DNA of 26,754 nt from CAZDYP01 sp964509505 (lineage in GTDB: Bacteria; Chloroflexota; Anaerolineae; JACRMK01). The first letter of the stretch is position 1, and each line of letters opens with the position of its first letter. A program made the translations under genes and the position numbers. Below are positions 15,055 to 20,640 of the stretch, in pieces. The DNA is taken from the NCBI GenBank assembly GCA_964509505.1, contig CAZDYP010000055.1:1-26754 (forward strand), written 5' to 3'. A model generated the notes under the pieces. That model did no database searches, was not told where the DNA came from, and saw only the letters and a program-made list of their open reading frames with translations.

Positions 15055-15309
15055 TCATTTTACCAACAACCACAACCACAACACCAACATCACCGCCGCC
15101 GCAATGAACAACACTATGCTCAGTTGCCGCGCGCGCACGGAGGCGATGACGCGCGCGCCATGTCGCTGATGCGCTTCGCTGCCTGCCTCCATCGCCGCTT
15201 GGTTTTGCGACTCGTAGCCTTCCATTTTCAATCGCCACGCCCGCGCGCAGAAAACGTACAACCCAATCTCCGAAGCGCGGATGATTTCGGTGGAACGAGA
15301 GTTATTCAT
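15055..15309 (-). CDS. Small membrane protein carrying the N-terminal Cas4-like segment
   Basis: The 84-residue product reads IRASEIGLYVFCARAWRLKM near its start: this is the pattern of the N-terminal helix of Cas4/Dna2 nucleases, where Cys21 would be the missing iron-sulfur ligand. GSEAH (43-47, His47) matches the G-xx-H metal-site motif that follows it in the family. One membrane helix (64-83) ends the protein. The gene lies upstream of the catalytic half (14268-14813) on the same strand, in the order expected if a single nuclease gene had been split. Both halves carry their own membrane helix, so they could assemble at the membrane. No ribosome site is seen before the ATG at 15309. Confidence 0.75.
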   Translation of the reverse strand: MNNSRSTEIIRASEIGLYVFCARAWRLKMEGYESQNQAAMEAGSEAHQRHGARVIASVRARQLSIVLFIAAAVMLVLWLWLLVK

Positions 15310-15323
15310 AGTTCAGGTCAAGG

Positions 15324-15377
15324 TTGAAGGTTGAAAGTTGAAGGTTGAACTCTCAACCTTTAACTTTCAACCTTCAA
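15324..15377. repeat. Long palindrome of ttgaaggttgaa words overlapping the 3' end of the translin gene
   Basis: Arms 15324-15348 and 15353-15377 pair over 25 bases with one mismatch, around a 4-base loop. The right arm encodes the last residues and the TAA stop of the translin-like protein (KVES). Confidence 0.85.
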
Positions 15378-15977
15378 TGCTTTCATCAACTCCTCCTGCT
15401 TCATCACCATCGTCAAGTCGCCGCGTGTGCGCTCCAACACGCCGCGCACCATGTCGGCGGTGCGACGCAAGCCGCCCGTGATGGCGTCGGGAAAATCCAC
15501 GACGACGAGCACGCTGAAGATGTCCTCCATCCATTGCAAGGTCGTCTCGGCTTCGCGTGTGCGTCCGAGCCGCATCAGGTCGAGCGCGTGACGGCGCAGC
15601 TCGCCCGCCGCTTCGCCCATCCCGTTCAAGTACGAATCGTATTCGACGCCGAGTGCGTCGGGATCGGGCAAGTCGTGACCTTGCACCAGCGCGGTTACGA
15701 TGCTCGCCTCCGCAAACTCTTTGAGCGCGTCTTGCACGTAGCCTGCGTGATACAAGTCGGGATAATCCTTGACAGTTTCGCGCATCTCAGCTGCGACCGT
15801 GCGGGCTTGCTCAAGCAGTTTCGCCGCTTCAGCAAATTCGGCTCGGTGCGCCGCGCGAATGGTGTGCGCGCTGTGCTGCACGACTTTGCGGCTCGCGGCA
15901 AGCGCGCGTTCGCGCGCCGCGTTCTTCGTTTCGAGCGCGGCGATAATTTTCTGGGCGATGGTATCAAGTGTGGACAT
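15360..15977 (-). CDS. Translin-like single-stranded nucleic acid-binding protein
   Basis: The 205-residue, all-helical product matches the translin/TRAX family: IRAAHRAEFAEAAKLLEQAR (40-59), YVQDALKEFAEA (80-91), the GELRRHALDLMRLG block (125-138) and DFPDAITGGLRRTADMVRGV (161-180). Translin proteins form octamers that bind single-stranded RNA or DNA; with TRAX they make the C3PO ribonuclease. Glu87 and Glu90 (KEFAEA) sit where TRAX has its paired catalytic glutamates, so nuclease activity is possible. Homologues are known mostly from eukaryotes and archaea, with some bacteria. A GAGGGA site precedes the ATG at 15977. It lies 51 bases upstream of the split Cas4-like genes on the same strand, so a shared role in nucleic acid processing is conceivable but unproven. 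The C-terminus is rewritten by a repeat. Confidence 0.85.
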   Translation of the reverse strand: MSTLDTIAQKIIAALETKNAARERALAASRKVVQHSAHTIRAAHRAEFAEAAKLLEQARTVAAEMRETVKDYPDLYHAGYVQDALKEFAEASIVTALVQGHDLPDPDALGVEYDSYLNGMGEAAGELRRHALDLMRLGRTREAETTLQWMEDIFSVLVVVDFPDAITGGLRRTADMVRGVLERTRGDLTMVMKQEELMKALKVES

Positions 15978-15987
15978 GATTCCCTCA

Positions 15988-16001
15988 GGTTGAATTCAAC
16001 C
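15988..16001. promoter_or_regulatory. 14-base perfect palindrome before the translin gene
   Basis: ggttgaattcaacc lies just upstream of the ribosome site of the translin-like gene. It could be an operator, but it shares ttgaa words with the repeat at 15324-15377, so it may equally be a repeat remnant. Confidence 0.3.
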
Positions 16002-16005
16002 CGAA

Positions 16006-16079
16006 GCCACAAAATCAACACAAAGCACACTAAGGAATTTTTCTTCGAGCTCTTTGCGCGTCTTTGTGTCTTGGTGTTG
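16006..16079. repeat. Inverted repeat, cacaaag/ctttgtg family (copy 2 of 4)
   Basis: The left side gccacaaaatcaacacaaag faces ctctttgcgcgtctttgtgt on the right. It fills most of the gap between the translin gene and the terminator at 16161. A small palindrome, ataatcgc-a-gcgattat (16096-16112), follows. Confidence 0.7.
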
Positions 16080-16160
16080 GAAATATATTCGGAAGATAAT
16101 CGCAGCGATTATACACCGATTCTATCCGCACAACCGTGTGAAGGCGCGCGCCTGAAAAAC

Positions 16161-16192
16161 AAAAAGTCCGATGATGATTCATCGGACTTTTT
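16161..16192 (-). terminator. Rho-independent terminator of the secreted-protein gene
   Basis: A 14-base perfect stem (aaaaagtccgatga / tcatcggacttttt) with a tgat loop, T-rich on the minus strand (followed by gtttttc). It lies 21 bases after the stop of the minus-strand gene ending at 16213. It is A/T-flanked on both sides and may work in both directions. Confidence 0.85.
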
Positions 16193-16212
16193 GTGTTGCT
16201 CAACCGTGAGCG

Positions 16213-16773
16213 TCATTTGCCTTTGCCCTTGCCGTTGTCGTTTCCCTTGCCTTTATCGTTGCTGTTCCCTTTGCCGTTGTTGCTCTGCCCTCTGCCTCGG
16301 TCATTGTCGTTGGAGCGCGACGGGTGATGGCTATCGGTCGAATCTGTGCCTTTACCGCTGACCGCCTGCCCCAGATTATTGCCTTTGCCCGGCCGCGCGC
16401 CGAGTTCTTTGTAAATCGGGCCCCAGCCTTTCGTTGCGCGCATGTCCGCAATTTCGTCCGGCGTTACGTTGGTCTGCTGCGCCAATCGGAAAATCCGATA
16501 GACGTTGCCCCAACCCGTCGTCTTGCGAATCGCCATCACCTCGGACATTGTCACGCCAAAGACATCCATGATAGTTTCGGCGATTTTTGTTTGACCCGGC
16601 GCAGTGGGCGAAACAGGCGGCGTGGCCGTGACTGTGGGCGTGATGGTCGTTTGCCGCTGTGGCGCGCCGCTTCGTTGCAGCGCGCCTTCCTCAGGCGCAG
16701 CCCACGCTACCGCGCTCATCAATCCCACCGCCAGCACACAGCTCAGAATGAAAGGCAAAATTTTGCGCGCCAT
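16213..16773 (-). CDS. Secreted protein with GWG repeats and a Gly/Lys/Asn-rich tail
   Basis: The 186-residue product has a signal peptide (1-26, ending VAWAA), a Pro/Thr linker (41-62), two related segments containing TTGWGNVYRIF (85-95) and ATKGWGPIYKEL (113-124), and a low-complexity hydrophilic tail (about 128-186) rich in Gly, Lys, Asn, Asp and Ser. I recognise no enzyme; similar small exported proteins with GWG motifs are seen in Chloroflexota. It may bind the surface or be part of an envelope matrix. The frame is open further upstream, but the ATG at 16773 has GGAG 7 bases before it and starts a proper signal peptide. A strong terminator follows. The tail is encoded by a repetitive tract prone to length change. 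Confidence 0.75.
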   Translation of the reverse strand: MARKILPFILSCVLAVGLMSAVAWAAPEEGALQRSGAPQRQTTITPTVTATPPVSPTAPGQTKIAETIMDVFGVTMSEVMAIRKTTGWGNVYRIFRLAQQTNVTPDEIADMRATKGWGPIYKELGARPGKGNNLGQAVSGKGTDSTDSHHPSRSNDNDRGRGQSNNGKGNSNDKGKGNDNGKGKGK

Positions 16774-16850
16774 TTTCAATCTCCACAAATTAAGGTAGAA
16801 TGCGTTTCCGCTTATTCATTATAACGCATTCGCGCGTTGCAATGATACGG

Positions 16851-16866
16851 GATAATTCTCCTATGT
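16851..16866 (+). promoter_or_regulatory. Possible -10 element for a leaderless SurE-NUDIX transcript
   Basis: GATAAT at 16851-16856 lies 10 bases before the ATG at 16867, and there is no ribosome site, which fits a leaderless transcript. The -35 region is unconvincing. Confidence 0.3.
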
Positions 16867-18354
16867 ATGGGTATCGCTTTGAAACCGCTCATCATGCTCG
16901 CCAATGACGACGGCATTCACTCGCCGGGACTACTGGCGTTGGCGCAAGCCATCCAACCACTTGGCGAGTTGCTCATCGTCGCGCCGCGCCATCAACAAAC
17001 GGCGATGAGCCGCAGCTATTTACAACACGCAGGCGCAACCGCGCAGCATACACTCATGGTCAATGGCGTTGCGCTCACCGGTTACTCGCTTGAAGCGACG
17101 CCCGCGCAAGTGGTGCGGCATGGCTTGTTGCGTTTCGCGTGGCGTCAACCCGACTTGCTCATCGCGGGCATCAACTATGGGGAGAATGTTGGCTCTGGCA
17201 CCACGGTCTCTGGCACAGTAGGCGCGGCGTGGGAAGGCGCGAGTGCAGGCATTCCCGCCATCGCACTCTCGCTCGACGTTGACCTCGCCCATCATTATCA
17301 ACACAGCGACGAAGTGGACTTCAGCGCCGCCGCGCATGTGGCGCGTCTCTTTGCCACAGCGCTGTTGCGACAGCGCTTGCCTGTGGGCGTGCAGCTGCTC
17401 AACATCAATGTGCCTGCCCATGCAACCTCGCACACACCCTGGCGCTTGACGCGCGTCGCGGGTTACTCGCATTATCATTCGACTGTCGAGACAACCGAAG
17501 CGGGCGACAAAATCATCAAGGGCTATCATCGTCAAATTGATTGGTCGCAAGTCGAATCCGATACGGACATCTATGCGTTGTTCAAAGACCAGGTGGTATC
17601 CGTCTCGCCATTGACGATTGACATCAGTGCGCGCACGTCGTGGCGCGAATTGCAAAAACACCTACCTGTGCCTGCAGGTCAATTTATGCGTTATCATACG
17701 GCTTCGTTCAAGGCGGAGAATGCCGCGCCGACACAAATGCTCAAGCCGATTGAGTCGAATGAGTTGCGCCGCCTGAGTCGCGCGTATGGCAAGCCGCAAC
17801 GCATCGTTGTCTCGCTTGCTGAGTCGCCGCTCAAACCATTCGGACCATTCATGCCAACGTCGCTCGCCTCCGCCATTACCGAAAAGGGCAATCGGCGCGG
17901 CGAGGTCGTGATGGCGATTCGGCTGCGCGTTGACAAATTTTTGTTACACACGAAAGATTTTTATCCGCGCAACGTGTTCCGTCTGCCGAGCGGCGGCATT
18001 CATCCTGACGAGTCGGTAGAAGATGCGTTGTGGCGCGAGGTCGCAGAAGAGACGGGCTTGACTGTGCGCGTCACGCGCTTCGTCGCGCTGCTTGAGTATG
18101 AGGTCGCGGGCGCGCGCGACCCTTTTGTATCGTATGTCTTTTTGTTGGACAGCGATGCGAGCAAACCAGTCGCGCAAGACAGCAAGGAACGTATCACGGC
18201 GTTCAAGACCGTTGCGCCCTCTCGCTTGCGCGCCATCGCCAAGCAACTGCGCGCGCTCAAAGGCGATTGGCGCGCATGGGGCGAGTTTCGCGCAGCGGCG
18301 CATGAGGTCGTGGCGGCGGCGGTGAAGGATGAAAGCAGAAGAAGTAAAAAGTAG
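16867..18354 (+). CDS. surE: SurE-type nucleotidase fused to a NUDIX hydrolase domain
   Basis: The 495-residue product has two enzymes in one chain. Residues about 7-270 are SurE (5'/3'-nucleotidase, exopolyphosphatase): NDDG with Asp14-Asp15, Ser48 in TAMSRS, and Asn103 in AGINYGENVG, the metal and phosphate ligands of the family. Residues about 290-480 resemble a NUDIX family with a short N-terminal extension (LSRAYGKPQRIVV). The NUDIX box (376-398) is complete: Gly376, Glu382, Arg390-Glu391 and Glu394-Glu395. SurE normally ends near 250-270 residues, and the NUDIX part would start naturally at one of two internal Met (near 279 and 296), so the fusion may stem from loss of a stop codon. Both parts act on nucleotides, so a pyrophosphatase plus nucleotidase relay (diphosphate to monophosphate to nucleoside) is plausible. 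Likely cytosolic. Confidence 0.9.
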   Translation: MGIALKPLIMLANDDGIHSPGLLALAQAIQPLGELLIVAPRHQQTAMSRSYLQHAGATAQHTLMVNGVALTGYSLEATPAQVVRHGLLRFAWRQPDLLIAGINYGENVGSGTTVSGTVGAAWEGASAGIPAIALSLDVDLAHHYQHSDEVDFSAAAHVARLFATALLRQRLPVGVQLLNINVPAHATSHTPWRLTRVAGYSHYHSTVETTEAGDKIIKGYHRQIDWSQVESDTDIYALFKDQVVSVSPLTIDISARTSWRELQKHLPVPAGQFMRYHTASFKAENAAPTQMLKPIESNELRRLSRAYGKPQRIVVSLAESPLKPFGPFMPTSLASAITEKGNRRGEVVMAIRLRVDKFLLHTKDFYPRNVFRLPSGGIHPDESVEDALWREVAEETGLTVRVTRFVALLEYEVAGARDPFVSYVFLLDSDASKPVAQDSKERITAFKTVAPSRLRAIAKQLRALKGDWRAWGEFRAAAHEVVAAAVKDESRRSKK

Positions 18355-18475
18355 GCAGTAAAAGAAAAGGGGAAAGAGAAAAGAGTAAACAGTAGGGAGT
18401 AAAAAGAAAGAGGAAAGATGGAGATAGATATAGGCATGAGATGGAAAGCAGAAGGCGAAAACAGGAGGATGCGCG
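18355..18475. other. Purine-rich spacer
   Basis: About 120 bases almost entirely of A and G on the plus strand, with recurring agtaaaaag and cagtagg words. The stop of the SurE-NUDIX gene is at its left end. Its right end provides the AGGAGG ribosome site for the first DUF488 gene. Otherwise nothing is seen. Confidence 0.6.
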
Positions 18476-19027
18476 ATGAGCATGAAGTTGTTGACGATTG
18501 GACATAGCAATCATAGCCTCGACAAGTTTATCCATTTATTGAACGAGAACCGCGTGATGACGTTGGTGGATGTGCGCACGGCTCCTGCGAGCCGCTATAA
18601 CCCACAATTCAATCGCGGCAATTTGGAAAATGTGTTGCCCCATCAGCACAACATCCAATACGTATTTGCGGGGCAATACCTCGGCGGGCGTCCATCGGAT
18701 CCATCATGCTACAAGAGCCGTGTGTTGCCCGCCGAGGGCGTGGACTTTTTGCATGAAGTGGATTATCCCGCCGTGATGGAGAGGGCGTGGTTTCGCAAAG
18801 GCATCGCGCGCTTGCTCGAACTCGCCGACGAGCAGACGACGGCGATTATGTGCAGCGAAGAAGACCCGGCGCAGTGTCATCGCCATCACCTCATCGCCAA
18901 GTATCTCATGCAGCATTATCCTGACGTGAGCGTACGACACATTCGCGGCGACGGTGCAGTGTATAGCGCCGCGGCGATTACGGTATCGGTGGACGATGTG
19001 GATGCAGAACAGTTGTCGTTGTTATGA
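18476..19027 (+). CDS. DUF488 family protein (first copy)
   Basis: The 183-residue product is a typical DUF488 protein: the N-terminal LLTIGHSNHSLDKFIHLL (5-22), VDVRTAPASRY and the C-terminal MCSEEDPAQCHRHHLIAKYL with two conserved cysteines and a CHR motif. The biochemical function of DUF488 is not established; the conserved Cys, His and Arg suggest a catalytic or metal-binding site. AGGAGG lies 7 bases before the ATG at 18476. A second, shorter DUF488 gene (19147) and a probable dual-OB gene (19808) follow on the same strand, making a three-gene neighbourhood. The final 30 residues beyond the core are variable. Confidence 0.88.
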   Translation: MSMKLLTIGHSNHSLDKFIHLLNENRVMTLVDVRTAPASRYNPQFNRGNLENVLPHQHNIQYVFAGQYLGGRPSDPSCYKSRVLPAEGVDFLHEVDYPAVMERAWFRKGIARLLELADEQTTAIMCSEEDPAQCHRHHLIAKYLMQHYPDVSVRHIRGDGAVYSAAAITVSVDDVDAEQLSLL

Positions 19028-19041
19028 GTAACGATTTCTCC

Positions 19042-19137
19042 TAAACACAAAGGCGCGAAGCTTCACGAAGAACACAAAGTTCTTTATTCCTTTAGGGGGA
19101 TGGCGTCCTTTGTGTTTCCTTTGTGACTTTGCGTTGA
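19042..19137. repeat. Inverted repeat, cacaaag/ctttgtg family (copy 3 of 4)
   Basis: The left side aaacacaaaggcgcgaagct and aacacaaag faces cctttgtgtttcctttgtga on the right. It fills the gap between the two DUF488 genes and ends about 10 bases before the second start codon. Confidence 0.75.
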
Positions 19138-19146
19138 AAATTTTTG

Positions 19147-19587
19147 ATGAAACTCTACACCATCGGCTTCACGCAAAAAAGCGCGGAGATATTTTTCGGT
19201 TTATTGCGTGCGCAGGGTGTGCAACGGCTCGTGGATATTCGTCTTCGTCCGCATGGACAATTGGCGGGCTTCGCGCAAAAAAAAGATTTGCCTTACTTCT
19301 TGCGTGAACTGGCTGCGGGCTGCGCGTATGTCCATCTGCCCTTGCTCGCGCCGACGAAAGACATTTTGAGCGGCTATCGCAGGAGTGGCGATTGGGCGGC
19401 CTACGTCGCGCGCTTCGAGCAGTTGATGGACGAGCGCGATGTGCCTGCGGCGCTGGAGCGTGCGGAGTTTGAAATGATGGCGAGTTGTTTGTTGTGCAGC
19501 GAAGCAACGCCTGAGCAATGCCATCGCCGCCTCGTCGCGGAACGTTTGGCCGCGCATTGGGGGAACGTGGAAATCACGCATTTGTAA
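19147..19587 (+). CDS. DUF488 family protein (second, shorter copy)
   Basis: The 146-residue product begins MKLYTIGFTQKSAEIFFGLL, has VDIRLRPHGQLAGFAQKKDL and ends with LLCSEATPEQCHRRLVAERL, so it is a second DUF488 protein. It is only distantly similar to the first (18476), so this is not a recent duplication; it belongs to the type with the RLRPHGQLAGF motif. Pairs of distinct DUF488 genes are often seen together, suggesting a heteromeric role. No ribosome site precedes the ATG because a repeat ends just upstream. Its last codons (VEITHL) are included in the tandem duplication at 19567-19873. Confidence 0.87.
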   Translation: MKLYTIGFTQKSAEIFFGLLRAQGVQRLVDIRLRPHGQLAGFAQKKDLPYFLRELAAGCAYVHLPLLAPTKDILSGYRRSGDWAAYVARFEQLMDERDVPAALERAEFEMMASCLLCSEATPEQCHRRLVAERLAAHWGNVEITHL

Positions 19588-19873
19588 GCCAAGTTTGCAA
19601 CTTGGCTGGGCAAGTTAAAAACTTGCCCTACAAGGATAGGGTCATGAAAAAATCTATCATCATCACCGACCTGACGCGGATGCAAAACAACCGTGTGTGC
19701 GTCGCGGGTGTGGAAATTACGCATTTGTAGGATAAGTTTGCAACCTGGCTGGGCAAGCGCCCAACTGGTTGGGGCAAGTTAAAAACTTGCCCTACAAGGA
19801 TAGGGTCATGAAAAAATCTATCATCATCACCGACCTGACGCGGATGCAAAACAACCGTGTGTGCGTCGCGGGT
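19567..19873. repeat. Tandem duplication of a gene junction carrying palindromic repeats
   Basis: Copy 1 (19567-19709, 143 bases) and copy 2 (19710-19873, 164 bases) each hold the last codons of the DUF488 gene (VEITHL), a ccaagtttgcaac-type palindrome, a gggcaagtt/aacttgccc-type palindrome ending in ctac, and the first 22 codons of the dual-OB gene. Copy 2 has about 21 extra bases (gcgcccaactggttggggca region) between the palindromes. Apart from that the copies are nearly identical, so the event is recent. Confidence 0.92.
19644..19730 (+). pseudogene. Chimeric mini-ORF made by the tandem duplication
   Basis: 28 codons: the first 22 match the start of the dual-OB protein (MKKSIIITDL...VCVAG) and the last 6 (VEITHL) the end of the DUF488 protein. 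It is a by-product of the duplication joint, not an ancestral gene. It has the same upstream context as the intact gene, so it may be translated. Confidence 0.8.
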
Positions 19874-20551
19874 TACGACACGACGGGCAGCTGCATTCGT
19901 CCGGTGTTGCCGCCGCCCGGCATCCTCGAACATCATCTGTCGTGGCAAGGGCGCGTCGTCGTCTTTCCGTTTGCGTTGGTCGAATACGATTTCATTCAGA
20001 AAACGCCGCAACCCCCGCACACGGAAGATTATCGTTATGACCCGCGTCATGTGCGCTTGGTGCGCCGTGCGGACGACGCGCAAAAACGGGAGGTGCTGAA
20101 TCGTTCGACGTTCGCGAGCGTGAGCGCGATTTTCGAGCAGCCAATTTTGCAGGGGCTAGGTCATTATGTGATGGATGGCAAGGGCCCGCGCTCACTTGGC
20201 ACGGTGCGCCCCAAGCAAATCCTCAAGGTGATGTATGCGTTGGGCGAGCGGGGACAATGGCAGTATCGGCTCAATTTTGTGGATGGCGCAAATGTGACTT
20301 ACTGGTTCACCATCACCGACCTTGCGTGGCGTTACTATTGCGACCGTCAACGCGATGCGAGGCAAGCACCCGACCACATCGCCGCGCAGCTCACGGCGAC
20401 TTTGCAAAACAGCGAAGTCTATATCCGTATGGGGCTCGCACGGCAGTGGGAAAAATATCCTGACCGTTGCTTCTTGCAGATCACGGGCGTCCACACGTTC
20501 CCCGATTATTTGCAAGGCAAGACGTTTGCGGAGCTTGCGCCGACGCAGTGA
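19808..20551 (+). CDS. Probable dual OB-domain protein next to the DUF488 pair
   Basis: The 247-residue product starts MKKSIIITDLTRMQNNRVCV, followed by AGYDTTGSCIRPVLPPPG. From memory this resembles proteins annotated as dual OB domain-containing, a family found near DUF488 genes; I recognise no enzyme motif. The remaining sequence looks like beta-rich segments (GRVVVFPFALVEYDF; WQYRLNFVDGANVTYWFTIT), consistent with two small barrels that could bind nucleic acid. There is no signal peptide or membrane helix. The start at 19808 is copied in the duplicated segment upstream. The stop codon TGA (20549-20551) lies in the arm of an inverted repeat. A functional link with the two DUF488 proteins is suggested only by adjacency. 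Confidence 0.7.
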   Translation: MKKSIIITDLTRMQNNRVCVAGYDTTGSCIRPVLPPPGILEHHLSWQGRVVVFPFALVEYDFIQKTPQPPHTEDYRYDPRHVRLVRRADDAQKREVLNRSTFASVSAIFEQPILQGLGHYVMDGKGPRSLGTVRPKQILKVMYALGERGQWQYRLNFVDGANVTYWFTITDLAWRYYCDRQRDARQAPDHIAAQLTATLQNSEVYIRMGLARQWEKYPDRCFLQITGVHTFPDYLQGKTFAELAPTQ

Positions 20552-20582
20552 ACAGCGAACAGGGTTCAGTGTTCGCTGTTCA
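20549..20582. repeat. Inverted repeat, tgaacagcgaaca, supplying the dual-OB stop codon
   Basis: Perfect 13-base arms tgaacagcgaaca (20549-20561) and tgttcgctgttca (20570-20582) around 8 bases. The first three bases are the TGA stop of the preceding gene. It could also act as a weak terminator, although no T-run follows. Confidence 0.8.
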
Positions 20583-20640
20583 GTATCTGCTTGCCAATAG
20601 TCTCAAGCATTACCCATCACATTTCACGCATCAAGATTCT

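Noticed and set aside
14268..15309. CRISPR-Cas locus suggested by the Cas4-like nuclease
   Set aside because: No cas1, cas2 or effector gene and no array with regular spacers is present; the nearby repeats are single palindromes of different sequence.
20467..20640. Longer start for the serine hydrolase at 20467
   Set aside because: It overlaps the end of the dual-OB gene and the repeat at 20549-20582 and adds no family similarity.
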